NCBI GenBank assembly: GCA_963719885.1
Contig: CAVRDP010000035.1
Coordinates: forward strand, 269,569 to 333,568
Length of the DNA: 64,000 bases
DNA from: JANXQG01 sp963719885
Lineage (GTDB): Bacteria > Planctomycetota > Planctomycetia > Pirellulales > Thermoguttaceae
Reading direction: 5' to 3'
Made by a program: the position numbers and the translations under genes. How positions within the stretch are numbered: position 1 is the stretch's first letter; every line of letters begins with the position of its first letter. The notes beneath the pieces are model-generated. The model was not told the origin of the DNA. It made no database searches and saw only the letters and a list, made by a program, of their open reading frames with translations. Of this stretch, positions 21,687 to 31,233 are shown in pieces.

Positions 21687-23024
21687 CTTCCGTTACTGAT
21701 CCTGCCCGCCGCAACTTTCTCCGCACCGCTGGCGCCACTGGTTTGGCTGTTCCGTACCTCGTGTCGTCTTCCGCCTTGGCGCAACCGGGCAATCCGGGCG
21801 CCAGCGAGCGGCTGAGCATCGCACTGATCGGTTGTGGCGGCATGGGCCGGGCGAACTTGAATGCCTGCGCGAGCCAGCCGGACGTCGTTGTGACGGCTGC
21901 ATGCGACGTCTCGGCGGCAGCGCCGCGAGAGCGTCGTTGCTCAGTTCAAGTCGGCCAAGCCGTACGCCGACTACCACGAACTCCTGGACCGCAAAGACCT
22001 CGATGGTGTGATCATCGGTACTCCGCCGCACTGGCACTGCCTGATGGCGATCGATGCCTGCCGGGCGGGCAAGGATCTCTACCTGCAAAAGCCCATGACG
22101 CTGCACTTGGCTGAGAGCCTCGCTGTCCGCAATGCAGTTCGAAAACACCAGCGGATTTGTCAAGTCGGTACGCAGATCCACGCCAGCGAGAATTATCGCC
22201 GCGTTGTGGAATGGATTCGTTCGGGAAAACTCGGCAAGATCAGCGTCGCCCGGACGTTCAACGTCATGAACCAGGGCCCGCAAGGCCTCGGCAATGTGCC
22301 GAATGGGTCCCCGCCGGCCGGTCTTGATTGGGATCGCTGGGTCGGTCCCTATCCGATGCGACCGTACAATTCGCTTATCGTACAAGGTGCTTATACGAAC
22401 TGCTCGTTCATGGACTACAGCGGCGGCTGGACACCGGGCATGGCCCCGCACATCATCGACCTCCCCGTGTGGGCCCTAGAGCTAAGCTATCCGATGATAA
22501 CCTACAGTTCGGGCGGGCGCTACACGATCCGCGACGCCGGGGATTCGCCCGACACGCAGGAAGTCACCTGGCAATACCCGGGCTTCAGCATGACGTGGAT
22601 GATGTCGCTGGTCAACAGTTTTGCCTTCGACTTCGGCCGTGGCACGCCGGAACGAAGGCTGGGAATCTACCTTCACGGCCTCAACGGCACGCTCTGGTGC
22701 AACTATGACATGCACCACGTCGTGCCCGAAGGGCAACTTCTCAAGGATACCGAACCACCTGCGCGCTCCATCGCCTCTTCGCCGGGACACGAGCGCAAAT
22801 GGCTCGACTGCATCAAGAGCCGCAAGCAGCCGAGCTGCCATCCCGATTACCACTGCAAGGTCGATATTCCGCTCGTGCTGGCGAACCTGTCGCTCAAACT
22901 GGGCCGTTCGATTCGCTTTGACGCGACCAGCGAGAAGATTGTTGGCGACGAAGAAGCGGCCCGGTTAGCCCGACCGGAATATCGCATGCCTTGGAAGTTC
23001 CCAGGCGAGTACCTCAATGGCTGA
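21683..23024 (+). CDS. Gfo/Idh/MocA-family oxidoreductase, Tat signal, one frameshift
   Basis: Starts MTSVTDPARRNFLRTAGATG (Tat-like), with the Rossmann motif ALIGCGGMGRANL. The correct reading after TAACDVSAA shifts frame near 21925 and continues ESVVAQFKSAKPYADYHELL, IIGTPPHWH and the sugar-oxidoreductase motif LYLQKPMT, where the usual EKP is QKP. It ends WKFPGEYLNG at 23024. About 445 residues. The start overlaps the DUF6807 stop, so the two are probably one operon. Substrate unknown. Confidence 0.8.
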
Positions 23025-23036
23025 GTGACCCCGTAA

Positions 23037-23210
23037 ACCGTTTCCGGTCACGATCCCCGAGCCAGCAGAATCAGCTTTAGCCAGTTTGGCGAAGTCTTTA
23101 CGGCTGAATCCAAGGACTTTGCGACCGCAGAAATCGATCTCGGACCATGGGGCTATAAACTTTACCTCCGCGGCACGCCCGGGCAAGTTGAGAACCGCGA
23201 CAAACCGTAG
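23037..23210 (+). pseudogene. Remnant of an unidentified protein C-terminus
   Basis: 57 codons with no start codon, following a stop 12 bases after the oxidoreductase gene. The sequence contains FGEVFTAESKDFATAEIDL and GPWGYKLYLRGTP, which look like a real beta-strand C-terminus rather than random translation. The family is not recognised. It may be the end of a deleted gene. Confidence 0.35.
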
Positions 23211-23231
23211 GTGTCGCGGTAAAATGATCCG

Positions 23232-24002
23232 ATGAAGGTCATTTCCCTCCAATCCGGCAGCAACGGCAACTGCATCTACGTCGAGGCCAACGGCGTTCGC
23301 CTGCTGTTCGATGCCGGACTCAGCGGCAGGTTGGTCCAGGAGCGGCTTGCCCAGCATGGCAGGGAGCCCCGTTCGGTCAATGCGGTGTTGATCTCTCACG
23401 ACCACAGTGACCACAGCCGCAACATGGGCACCCTGAACCGCAGGTTCGGACTGCCGATCTACGCCACCGCCGCGACGTTCGATGAGGCAAACGCTCGCTA
23501 TCCGATCGGAGAGATCGATGACCTGCGGCATTTTGCCGCCGGAGATTCGCTGCGGTTCGGCAAGATCAAAGTAGAAACGATCTCCACGCCGCATGACGGC
23601 AAGGACGGTGTTGTTTTCGTCATTGATGACGGCAAGCATCGCCTGGGCATCATGACCGACTTGGGCCACGTGTTCAACGGACTAGGCGACGTGGTTGCCT
23701 CCTTGGATGCGGTCCTGCTGGAAAGCAACTTCGATCCTACGATGCTTGCCAACTGTTCTCGGCCGGAGCCGGTCAAGAGACGGATTGCGGGGCCACACGG
23801 GCACATCTCCAACTTTGAGGCTGCCGAACTGCTGCTGGCATCCGCATCGCAACGGATGCAGTGGGCCTGCCTGGGCCATCTGTCTGAGGAGAACAATAGT
23901 CCGAAGCTGGCCTTGGCCACGCACAAAAAGATTCTGGGCAACCGCTTGCCGCTATTCCTGGCATCCCGTTACGAAGTCAGTGGCGTGATCGAAATCAAGT
24001 GA
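23232..24002 (+). CDS. MBL-fold metallohydrolase (YycJ/WalJ-like)
   Basis: 256 residues with the metallo-beta-lactamase signature LISHDHSDHSRN, an opening SLQSGSNGNCIYVEANG typical of the YycJ group, and late motifs SPHDG-like ISTPHDGKDG and CLGHLSEENN. The family comprises metal-dependent exonucleases linked to DNA repair and cell-wall stress. The ATG is at 23232. The HU-like gene starts 6 bp after its stop, so the two are likely co-transcribed. Confidence 0.85.
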   Translation: MKVISLQSGSNGNCIYVEANGVRLLFDAGLSGRLVQERLAQHGREPRSVNAVLISHDHSDHSRNMGTLNRRFGLPIYATAATFDEANARYPIGEIDDLRHFAAGDSLRFGKIKVETISTPHDGKDGVVFVIDDGKHRLGIMTDLGHVFNGLGDVVASLDAVLLESNFDPTMLANCSRPEPVKRRIAGPHGHISNFEAAELLLASASQRMQWACLGHLSEENNSPKLALATHKKILGNRLPLFLASRYEVSGVIEIK

Positions 24003-24008
24003 ACTAAG

Positions 24009-24332
24009 ATGACCAAGAAAGACATCATCCGCCGCATCGCCGACGACCTGGGCCGTACCGCGATAGAAACAACTCCGATCGTGCAAAAGACGCTCGACGC
24101 GATCGTCAACGTCCTGGCCGAGGAGGGCCGGATCGAATTGAGGAACTTTGGCGTCTTCACAGTGAAGAAGCGAAAATCGAGGCAGGCCCGCAATCCGAGG
24201 ACCGGCGAGAAGGTCATGGTCGACGAAAGGGTTACGGTGACGTTCAAGCCAGGGCGGGTGATAAAGGAGCGGGTGGCGATGGAACGCGGCGGTGAGGCTG
24301 TGCTCGATCAAGAGACGGTTGCGGGCACGTGA
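24009..24332 (+). CDS. HU/IHF-like DNA-binding protein (copy 2)
   Basis: 107 residues, paralogue of the gene at 12434, with the shared core (VLAEEGRIELRNFGVFTVKK, RQARNPRTGE). It begins 6 bp after the metallohydrolase stop with no clear Shine-Dalgarno sequence, so translational coupling is likely. The C-terminal tail after FKPGRVIKERVAMERGG differs from copy 1. Predicted role: DNA bending and nucleoid organisation, as a homodimer or possibly a heterodimer with copy 1. Confidence 0.85.
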   Translation: MTKKDIIRRIADDLGRTAIETTPIVQKTLDAIVNVLAEEGRIELRNFGVFTVKKRKSRQARNPRTGEKVMVDERVTVTFKPGRVIKERVAMERGGEAVLDQETVAGT

Positions 24333-24421
24333 AGGGGCAAAAGCGAGACGCTGACGCCAGGTGTGGCATCTGAGTAGCTTGCAAGTTTCATCTCAAGAAC
24401 AAAGTCTCGCCGTTGCCCATC

Positions 24422-24607
24422 CTACCCAATACAGATCGGAACCGCCTGGTTCTGGATCCTGCAATGCACTTCCTGGCAATGCACCGGGATTTCCAAGGGG
24501 GCGTCGATGCCCAGTCGCACCTTGTCGCCTTGGACACCCAGCACCGTGACAACAATGTCATCGTTGATAACGATGCTCTGGTTCGGCTTCCTGCTCAAAA
24601 TTAACAT
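24422..24607 (-). CDS. csrA: Carbon storage regulator CsrA
   Basis: 61 residues beginning MLILSRKPNQSIVINDDIVV with GVQGDKVRLGIDAP and PLEIPVHCQEV, the full CsrA fold. It binds GGA-containing RNA loops and represses or stabilises mRNAs. The start at 24607 has GGAG 6 bases upstream; a longer in-frame extension to 24652 is not conserved. It lies on the minus strand at the end of a row of small minus-strand genes (BON protein, two unknowns, a receiver protein). Confidence 0.92.
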   Translation of the reverse strand: MLILSRKPNQSIVINDDIVVTVLGVQGDKVRLGIDAPLEIPVHCQEVHCRIQNQAVPICIG

Positions 24608-24689
24608 CGGTCGCTCCTTCATTTGTGGGCATGGTTCTTCCTGCCCTACCACTCGGTTCGTAACATTGCTTCTTTGATTCCCCTGCCGG

Positions 24690-24917
24690 TCATTCCACTT
24701 CGATTTCGTTGACCACCTGAGTCACGCCGTTGATCCCGGCCACAACTTCCTGGGCGACTTGCTTTTCGTGGAAGCTAAACAGCCGACCTCGGAGGATAAG
24801 GACGCCGTGCTTGCACTCGCACGAAACCCGTCGCATGGCTTTGTAGGGGTTGGTTCGTAGTCGCTCCATCGCCACTTCCGCAATGGTGGGAGCATCGACA
24901 GCCGTAAGTCCGAGCAT
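24690..24917 (-). CDS. BON-domain protein
   Basis: 75 residues from the ATG at 24917, which is preceded by a near-perfect GGAGGTGAT. An upstream in-frame extension (to 24986) has no ribosome site. It contains one BON domain (RVSCECKHGVLILRGRLFSF, GVTQVVNEIEVE). BON domains bind phospholipid or help secretin and osmotic-shock proteins. No signal peptide, so probably cytoplasmic. It is 82 bp upstream of csrA on the same strand. Confidence 0.8.
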   Translation of the reverse strand: MLGLTAVDAPTIAEVAMERLRTNPYKAMRRVSCECKHGVLILRGRLFSFHEKQVAQEVVAGINGVTQVVNEIEVE

Positions 24918-25034
24918 AGCATCACCTCCGTACATCGAAGACCTTCCGTGGAAATGGATTACCTCGCAGCCAACTTCGGTTCCCAATATATCGCCACTAC
25001 CAGAGAGTCGCCCTCTGCGGCTCTGGAAGTCTTT

Positions 25035-25292
25035 TTACGCTGGGTCCGCCATTATTCTCGCCTCTGGGATACCATCCAATAGCTTCCTGAACAGGGCGTG
25101 ATTCATTTGCGAGCCGTAAACCACTCGGAAGGTACAGCACGGGAAGCACTCCTCTTCATTCACCGATTCGCTGCCCTTGAAGACGAAGAGCCGGCTGAGG
25201 CGATTGATAAGCCACGTGGCGATTGCCATGCTTTCGACTCGAACTTTTCCGTCCGTGCCCAAAGGGCGTATCCATACAGAAAATGGTTTCAC
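25035..25292 (-). CDS. Small conserved-looking protein of unknown function
   Basis: 85 residues from a GTG at 25292 with GGGAGAAAG placed correctly upstream, which makes the gene call credible. It has no signal peptide and no recognised domain. Notable features are the basic/aromatic opening VWIRPLGTDGKVRVESMAIA and two cysteines (ECFPCCTF). It sits between two other small minus-strand genes in the csrA neighbourhood. Function unknown. Confidence 0.55.
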   Translation of the reverse strand: MKPFSVWIRPLGTDGKVRVESMAIATWLINRLSRLFVFKGSESVNEEECFPCCTFRVVYGSQMNHALFRKLLDGIPEARIMADPA

Positions 25293-25359
25293 TGTCTTTC
25301 TCCCGTTTGAAGCTGCTGCTCGGCCATTTCAAGGTCGATATATGAACCGGCCACTGGGC

Positions 25360-25788
25360 CTAAACCGAAACTGACTGGCCCTGAATCATCAGGGCCGACT
25401 CGAAGCTGCTTCTCAAGCTCTGAATCTCCGAGGCCGCCCGGCCGAACACATCGGCAATCTGCCTTCTACACCGCAGAGTCCTCGGGCTCGCTGGAATTCC
25501 CGCCGTGGGCATCATGATCGACTCGATCAAGTATCGATAACGCTTGACATCTTCCGTGGAGATGCAGTCGGTCGCAAAGGGAAGTTCAAGGTAGGAGGTG
25601 ATGGCTACAAGTTCGCATCGTCCGCTTGGGAGGGCACCGCCCGTAAAAGCGAACACGCTGTACCACTTCAACAGCCCGTCCAGAACGGACTGATTGGCCT
25701 GCAACTCCACCCTCATCCCAGCCGACCGTTGCCGGATCGCCGGTGACTCGCCGGGACTTGTTTCATAAACGTGCTTTGCATTATCCAT
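25360..25788 (-). CDS. Protein of unknown function
   Basis: 142 residues from an ATG with AAAGGACG upstream. Mostly helical by eye (ELQANQSVLDGLLKWYSV, QSLRSSFESALMIQG), no transmembrane segment, no known motif. It is the same strand as, and between, the receiver gene (25944) and the 85-residue gene (25035), so a regulatory operon with csrA is possible but not shown. Confidence 0.55.
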   Translation of the reverse strand: MDNAKHVYETSPGESPAIRQRSAGMRVELQANQSVLDGLLKWYSVFAFTGGALPSGRCELVAITSYLELPFATDCISTEDVKRYRYLIESIMMPTAGIPASPRTLRCRRQIADVFGRAASEIQSLRSSFESALMIQGQSVSV

Positions 25789-25943
25789 GGAGAACGTCCT
25801 TTCACTGCTTGCGAAGACGAATGGGAGTTTGGCCGGGGATGCCCTTTCAGTTCTTTTGCGGCTACAAGCCTGCCCTTTGCCCGTTGTCTTGCTGTCCTTG
25901 GTTTACGTTGCCTTCGTTTTGGTCCTGTTCTGGGTCGTGCCCG

Positions 25944-26390
25944 TCATGCCATGGGTGACAGAACAAGTTCGGTCAACCAAGACCGGCGAAGCGACTTGAC
26001 CACACCGATGAACTTGTCCGACTCCACCGGCTTTGTCATGAAGCCGTCCACATGAAGCCCGTGAGCTTGGAGGATCGTTCGGTGAACGAGCGAGCCGGTG
26101 AGGACAACAACCGGAATGTCCTTCAGTTCCTTGTTGGCTCGGATTTCCGCCAGCACATGTTGACCTTCCTTCTTGGGCAACTGCATGTCCATCAGAATCA
26201 GGTTCGGCGTCGGGGCCTGGGCGAACTGGCCCCTACGATGGAGGAAGCTGATCGCTTCCTCGCCATCGCAAACCAGGGTCACTCGGCATCGCACGTTCCC
26301 CGATCTGAGAGCCTGTATCGTGACATTGGCATCCTCCAGGTTGTCCTCGACCAGGAGGATTTCCATTCTGTCTACTACATCTCGACTCAT
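25944..26390 (-). CDS. Single-domain response regulator (receiver only)
   Basis: 148 residues with a strong GGAGG Shine-Dalgarno before the ATG. Receiver landmarks: acidic pocket in LLVEDNLEDANV, phospho-acceptor Asp in LILMDMQLPKKEG, Thr in VVVLTGS and Lys in GFMTKPVESDKF. No output domain. The subgroup resembles Rcp1-like receivers that signal by protein-protein contact. No histidine kinase is encoded nearby, so the partner is elsewhere. Confidence 0.88.
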   Translation of the reverse strand: MSRDVVDRMEILLVEDNLEDANVTIQALRSGNVRCRVTLVCDGEEAISFLHRRGQFAQAPTPNLILMDMQLPKKEGQHVLAEIRANKELKDIPVVVLTGSLVHRTILQAHGLHVDGFMTKPVESDKFIGVVKSLRRSWLTELVLSPMA

Positions 26391-26484
26391 GGTCCTTTAC
26401 CTCCGCTCACGTTCCATCCATGAGTACGGTCATAGAAGCATTCCGTGGATGGATTCCGACCGTTTTGCACAACCGAAAATAAAA

Positions 26485-26530
26485 AAGCCGACGTGGTGGA
26501 ACACCCGAAGGCATCCCGCCACGTCGGCTT
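26485..26530 (-). terminator. Rho-independent terminator
   Basis: A perfect 12-bp stem (aagccgacgtgg pairing with ccacgtcggctt) around a 22-base loop, followed on the minus strand by TTTTTATTTT. It would end transcription from the minus-strand gene at 26761-27078, about 230 bp upstream, and insulate the receiver gene. Confidence 0.8.
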
Positions 26531-26760
26531 ACTCTTCAACAAGCCTCCCGGCAAAGCCGAGCTGCTCTTCATATAGTCATCCGACAAAGGTTCATTGTAA
26601 CCCGTGCAAGCAAGCTCGCCATAGCGGTTACACCTATATTCTAGGCTTGCCCTGCCAAATTGCCATAACCCGAATGGCGGCGGGGCCTCGCGTTTTCGAC
26701 GTTTACGTCCTTCTATCGCTAGGGCACCCCTTGCTGCTGCAATCCAATCGAGTGGCAAGT

Positions 26761-27078
26761 TCAAGCGGAAGAGCCCAACTTGGTCATCGGCGGGTTGCTG
26801 TCGATGATCTCGCCGGTCTCCGACACCGTCAAGTAGTACGACCGTCCAATTCGGGCACTGGTCGTCACGGCGAGACTCTTATCCGGTTCGGGCTGCTCCC
26901 AAATGTTGACCCGATACTTGCCATTGTGATGATTGCAAACCTCCACCCGATGCAAGCGAGGCAGTATGCCGATCTTCGCCAAAACCTGGGACTTGATCTT
27001 CTCGGTGTGGTTCGGCTCGGATTGTGCCACCATAGCGGGTTCTTCTTTGTTCGCGACAGTCTTTTGGGCCTTTGCCAT
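26761..27078 (-). CDS. Small protein of unknown function
   Basis: 105 residues from an ATG with AGGAAAG upstream. A Lys/Glu-rich start (MAKAQKTVANKEEPAMV) precedes a compact domain (RVEVCNHHNGKYRVNIWEQP, SARIGRSYYLTVSETGEI) that resembles short planctomycete proteins of unknown role. It is followed by a good terminator (26485-26530) and is divergent from the gene at 27316. No membrane segment. Confidence 0.65.
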   Translation of the reverse strand: MAKAQKTVANKEEPAMVAQSEPNHTEKIKSQVLAKIGILPRLHRVEVCNHHNGKYRVNIWEQPEPDKSLAVTTSARIGRSYYLTVSETGEIIDSNPPMTKLGSSA

Positions 27079-27166
27079 TCTTTCCTCAGTCGGTGAGAAG
27101 GGATGAGATACTGGATTACATTATAGCCGGTTTCCGTTCGCGGCGGATCTTGGCAGCGTGGAGATG

Positions 27167-27315
27167 CCAGATGCAGCCCCCCTGCCCGCTTTTCCAGCAT
27201 ATCCGGCACCCTCGTCATCGAATGAGAGCTCTGGCGTCGCCTTGTGGATTGTTCCGTCGATTCTGGGTGTAATAATTGTGCATCCAGTTGGTAACCCAGA
27301 ATCGGAGATATTGAA
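27167..27315 (+). promoter_or_regulatory. Conserved leader of the basic-protein family, copy 2
   Basis: The counterpart of 13771-13912, conserved up to the ATG of the downstream gene. The TTGTTC and TAATAAT elements are retained in both copies, while the sequence further upstream differs. See the finding on this leader pair. Confidence 0.5.
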
Positions 27316-27735
27316 ATGGCGAAGAAGACGCTTAGAGGCGAGAAGACCGCGGCTGTCAGTGAATACCTGGACGCCCATCCGGGAGCCGGCCCCAAGGAAA
27401 TCGTCGCGGCATTGGCCAAGCAGCATATCAAGATTACAACGGCCCACGTGAGCAACATCAAAGGCAAGCTGAAGAAGGCTGGTAACGGGAAGAAGGCAGC
27501 CAAGCCCGCTCCCGAAGCGGCACCGGCACCCGCAGTCGTGGAGAAGCCGATGAAGAACGGCGGCACAATCACGTTAGACCAGATCAAGAAGGTCGCCCAC
27601 ACGATTAAGATGCTTGGCGGCCTCCAGCGTGTGACCGAAGTGCTGGCGGTCATTAAAGAGATGGGCGGCGTGAAGAAGTTCAAGGACCTGGCGGAAGCCA
27701 TGACGGTGATCGACACCAACGACATTCCGTTCTAA
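27316..27735 (+). CDS. Lys/Ala-rich protein with HTH-like N-terminus, intact paralogue
   Basis: 139 residues. The N-terminal 50 residues look like a small helix-turn-helix (AAVSEYLDAHPGAGPKEIVA, then HIKITTAHVSNIKGKLKK). A basic Ala/Pro linker follows (GKKAAKPAPEAAPAPAVVEK), then a C-terminal helical part (TLDQIKKVAHTIKMLGGLQR). A DNA-binding or nucleoid role is plausible but inferred. The start codon is conserved in the decayed copy at 13913, along with 140 bp of leader. The zinc-ribbon gene follows 25 bp after the stop. Confidence 0.7.
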   Translation: MAKKTLRGEKTAAVSEYLDAHPGAGPKEIVAALAKQHIKITTAHVSNIKGKLKKAGNGKKAAKPAPEAAPAPAVVEKPMKNGGTITLDQIKKVAHTIKMLGGLQRVTEVLAVIKEMGGVKKFKDLAEAMTVIDTNDIPF

Positions 27736-27760
27736 GCTACCCAGGAAGGCGGAAAACGAA

Positions 27761-27991
27761 ATGGCAGCGTCGACTTGTGTGAAGTGCGGCAGTACCAGCT
27801 TCGAGTTGAAGGAGACTATCCTCGCCAGCTCGCCTTGGAAGTTGTACTTCGTGCAATGTTCTCAATGTGGGGGCATTGTCGGCGTGTTGGACGACCAAAA
27901 CATTGGCGGGGTATTTCGCCAACGAAGCGAAGGACTCAGGCAGATTCCGGCGACACAAGGTATCACAGTTGCGATTGCAACTGGCTCCTGA
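27761..27991 (+). CDS. Small zinc-ribbon protein
   Basis: 76 residues with two CxxC knuckles (TCVKCGSTSFE and VQCSQCGGIVGVLD) spaced like a zinc ribbon. AGGAAGG upstream supports the start. The family occurs widely as short stand-alone zinc ribbons of unknown role. The sequence after IGGVFRQRSEG is less typical, and a neighbouring frame gives GYFANEAKDSG, so a late frame change is possible. Likely co-transcribed with the gene at 27316. Confidence 0.65.
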   Translation: MAASTCVKCGSTSFELKETILASSPWKLYFVQCSQCGGIVGVLDDQNIGGVFRQRSEGLRQIPATQGITVAIATGS

Positions 27992-28206
27992 CGCTGGCTC
28001 GGTGTTCGAGTCGATACATGCTGCGTACCTCAGCCGGTGGGCAAGCCCTCCTTCTCGATGCTCTTGGATTCTGTTGGGCGAGGTTGGAAACGTCCAATCT
28101 GCCGAAGAAGCAAAGGTAGGTGGGCATGCCTGTGCGAAAGAAGCAGAGCAAGATTCTACGCTTGTTTCCAAGCTCCGGCCTGGGAACGCCCGTGGCGTGC
28201 GTCACA

Positions 28207-29436
28207 CTACTCGACCATCCACATCGTCAAGGCTTCCTCGTCTTTTACGAAAACCCGCTTCCCCGAAACGATCGGGTGGGCGTAGGTTTGCGTGTCGGAG
28301 ACCTTGATCCGGGCCAGTTCTTCGTACTTCTTGTCGCCCGGCTTGAAGGCGATGAACTCGCTGCTGACCGGCAGAGCGACCACGACCGGGCCGGCATCGA
28401 CGAGGGAACCGTAGCCCTGGCGGCCGACCCCCGGGACGCTCCAAGTCGTTTCGCCCGTCGTAGCCCGCATGCAGAAAAGCGTGCCGCCCGTTCCTATGCC
28501 GAAGAGCAGCCCATCCTTCAAGACGGGCGTGTTGAAGCCAGTGCCAAACTTCTCATTCTTCCAAATCTCCTTGGTGGCGAACTTGTCGCCCTGCTTCTCG
28601 ACCTTCACGGCCTTGACGCCGGCGCCTTGGCCGGTGTAGATCAGCGTTCGCCCATCGACGATGGGTGTGGCCGAGTTGTAGACACGGCCCTGTTTCGGCG
28701 TGGCGATCGTCCACAGGAGCTTTCCGTCGGCCGCGTCGACGCCCACGATCATCTTTTCCGTTTGGGCCACGATCTGTTTGGTGCCTTCCACGGTCATCAG
28801 CACGGGCGAGCCGTAGGCCGGGCCGTCGCCCTCCCATTTCCACTTCTCGCTGCCCGTAGCCAGGTCGAATGCGAAAATTCCCCCGTTGCCTCGCCCGCCG
28901 AGTTGCGCGACGCACATCCCGTCAACGATGATCGGCGACATGGCAGTGAAAAACATAGGCACGGCACCATGCATCGGGTCTTTCCGCCAAAGCAACGTGC
29001 CGCTGGCGGCGTCCAGGCAAGAGACGACCCCACCCACGCCCAGCGTGACGACCTTTCCCTCGGCCACTGCGGGCGAGCTTCTCGGACCGGCGTGCCGGCC
29101 AGCCGCGCCGGTTACTTCCTTGGCCGCGTACTTGTTCCGCCAGAGTTCCTTGCCATCGGCCGCGCTGAGGCAGAGGAGCACCTCGTCGTCGCCCTGCCGG
29201 GTAAAGGCATACAGTTTGTCGCCCACCAAGGCGGGCGTGGCATCGCCCAGGCCGACGGTGGTTTTCCACTTCTGGGTCAGAACCTTTGGCCAGGTTTCCG
29301 GGGCCGTGAACCCGGTCGCCTTGCCGTCGCGATTGGGTCCGCGCCACTGAGGCCAATCCTGGCCAGAAACGGCCACCGCACTGATCAAAACCGCACAACT
29401 CACCACCACTTCGATCGATCGCATTGCGTGTCTCAT
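28207..29436 (-). CDS. Secreted PQQ-like beta-propeller protein
   Basis: 409 residues from the ATG at 29436 (GGAG 6 bases upstream). Sec signal (IEVVVSCAVLISAVAVSGQ) followed by the planctomycete hallmark DWPQWRGPNRDG. Propeller blades carry the GxxxW-type repeats (DGKELWRNKYA, SGTLLWRKDP, TGSEKWKWEG, DGKLLWTIAT, TGETTWSVPG). Such proteins are related to BamB and to quinoprotein dehydrogenases but lack obvious PQQ ligands. Role unknown, probably periplasmic scaffold or binding. Intact. Confidence 0.85.
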   Translation of the reverse strand: MRHAMRSIEVVVSCAVLISAVAVSGQDWPQWRGPNRDGKATGFTAPETWPKVLTQKWKTTVGLGDATPALVGDKLYAFTRQGDDEVLLCLSAADGKELWRNKYAAKEVTGAAGRHAGPRSSPAVAEGKVVTLGVGGVVSCLDAASGTLLWRKDPMHGAVPMFFTAMSPIIVDGMCVAQLGGRGNGGIFAFDLATGSEKWKWEGDGPAYGSPVLMTVEGTKQIVAQTEKMIVGVDAADGKLLWTIATPKQGRVYNSATPIVDGRTLIYTGQGAGVKAVKVEKQGDKFATKEIWKNEKFGTGFNTPVLKDGLLFGIGTGGTLFCMRATTGETTWSVPGVGRQGYGSLVDAGPVVVALPVSSEFIAFKPGDKKYEELARIKVSDTQTYAHPIVSGKRVFVKDEEALTMWMVE

Positions 29437-29913
29437 TGGAAACTCCAATCCGGTTTAGGGGGGTCTTGGAACGGAAGAGCGCTGTCATTTTGGCCCTTGT
29501 CCGGCGGCAAGTCAAGCAACCCGAATCGGCACCGGCGGTCTCGGCCCCACCAACCATGAAGGACTCCAGCAGCGTTCCAGGGTGCTTTAGAGGGCTCGAA
29601 AAGGGGCGAGCAACGATCGAAGTGGCTGTTGCGAGCACGGGCTGACGTTCGGGGCCGCGGCCCATTTCGCCACTTATTTGCCGTCCAAGTCGTAAAACGC
29701 ATATTGCAGAGCCTAGGCTTCGGCCAGGAGTTCGCCGCTGCCGGCGTCCTCCGCTCCGGCCTCGTAGCCGGCGTCGAAGGCCGTCCGGGGCAGGATCTCT
29801 GGCGGCATCGCTATGCCGGTACGTTCTTTGATGCCGACGACCGGTGAGACGTGGCTCTTGAAATTGGTAGAATAACTGCGATCAATATCTCGACTCTGGA
29901 GAAAGGAAGGACG
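29437..29913. other. Intergenic region, only fragments
   Basis: About 480 bp between divergent genes. On the minus strand a short stretch (29700-29830) reads AFDAGYEAGAEDAGSGELLA, which looks protein-like but has no start or family. The 3' part provides GAAAGGAAGG before the gene at 29914. Otherwise nothing. Confidence 0.4.
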
Positions 29914-30979
29914 ATGAAACGAGCAAGAAAAGCAGTTCTGGCGCTACTGCCGGGCGTGGTGAGTGTGCTTATCGCCGCCGCGGCGCCGGCGCAGCAGGTC
30001 CCAGCGGCGGGGCCTCCGCGAAAGATCGTGGTCGGTTCGCTGATGTACAGCATGTGGGGCCCGTATCCGGGCCTTGCCAAGCGCCTGGAGGCATTATCCT
30101 CTCTTATCGACGCGATGACCAAGACGGCCCGGCAGAAGTACCATGCCGGTCTGGATATTGTCGCCCTGCCCGAAGCGGCCGTCACCGGCATGGCGGAGGG
30201 CGCGGCCAAGGACATCGCGATCCCGCTGGAAGGCGCGGTTTTGGACACGCTTGGCGCCGCCGCCCGGCGAAACAAGACCTACGTTGTGGTGCCGCTTTTT
30301 CTCGCTGAAGACGCGGCGAAGATCAGGCTTTACAACGCCTGTGCGTTGCTGGATCGTCAGGGCAAAGTGGCTGGCATCTACCGCAAGGTCCATCCCGTGG
30401 CTTCCGCTCGCGTAGATCAACTGGAAGGCGGCGTTTTGCCCGGCAAGGACTTTCCGGTCTTCGTATGCGACTTCGGCAAGGTCGGCGTGCAGATTTGCTA
30501 CGATATGTACTTCGACACCGGCTGGGAAGTGCTGGCCCGCAAGGGCGCGGAGCTGGTGATCTGGCCCACGCAGTCCCCGCAGATTATCGGTGCGCAGTGT
30601 CGGGCACACCGGCACCACTACTTTGTAGTTTCCAGCACGTGGCGCAACAACGTCTCCTTGGTCGATCCCACGGGCGCCGTCATCGCCCAGCGAACTGAGC
30701 AACCAGGCATTCTGGTCGAGCAGATCGACTTGAGTTACGTTCTGCTGGACTGGCAGCCGAAACTCCGCAACGGCACAGCCCTGGCCGAACGCTACGGCAA
30801 GGCGGTGGGCTATCGCTACAGCGAGGCCGAGGACGGTGGGATCTTTCTGGTTCAACGATCCCCGGATACCGGTGATGGAGATGGTACGCAGGGTGGGCTT
30901 GGAGTTGCCAGCCGATTCCTTGGATCGCAACCGCCGACTTCAGGACCGGCTTCGTGGCGGACCGCCCCGTGGTGAATGA
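29914..30979 (+). CDS. Secreted carbon-nitrogen hydrolase, C-terminal frameshift
   Basis: Start at 29914 (ATG after GAAAGGAAGG) with a Sec signal (AVLALLPGVVSVLIAAAAPA). A complete nitrilase triad is visible: IVALPEAAVTG (Glu), GIYRKVHPV (Lys), VGVQICYDMYF (Cys). Near 30845 ATC-TTC-TGG-TTC appears as ATCTTTCTGGTTC, and after removing one T the reading continues FWFNDPRIPVMEMVRRVGLE to a stop at 30979. The unshifted frame gives an unlikely Gly/Pro-rich tail ending 30975. Paralogous in fold to the cytosolic gene at 12882. Substrate unknown. Confidence 0.8.
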
Positions 30980-31233
30980 TGCTTCAGAATTGTCGCAAGA
31001 AGCGAGATCTTCTTTTCTTACGTGGTGGAGGCTGCGGTCGAAAAGGATCGGCGGGCCGGCGCAAAGGCCAAGAAAATGGCCGCGAAGGTAAGCAATAGAT
31101 TGGGACTGCGAGAGTCCCACGGGCTTTCGGGACCGGCGGGCGTCCCGCACTTCGCGGCCCATTGATGTTGTATGACGAGGTAAGGTTTTGAACTGGGAAA
31201 ACGCTCCGGCGGCGTTCCCGTGGGCCGTCTCCG

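Noticed and set aside
26387..26764. A 125-codon minus-strand frame between the receiver gene and the 105-residue gene
   Set aside because: It reads straight through the strong terminator hairpin (26485-26530) and has no recognisable domain or ribosome site.
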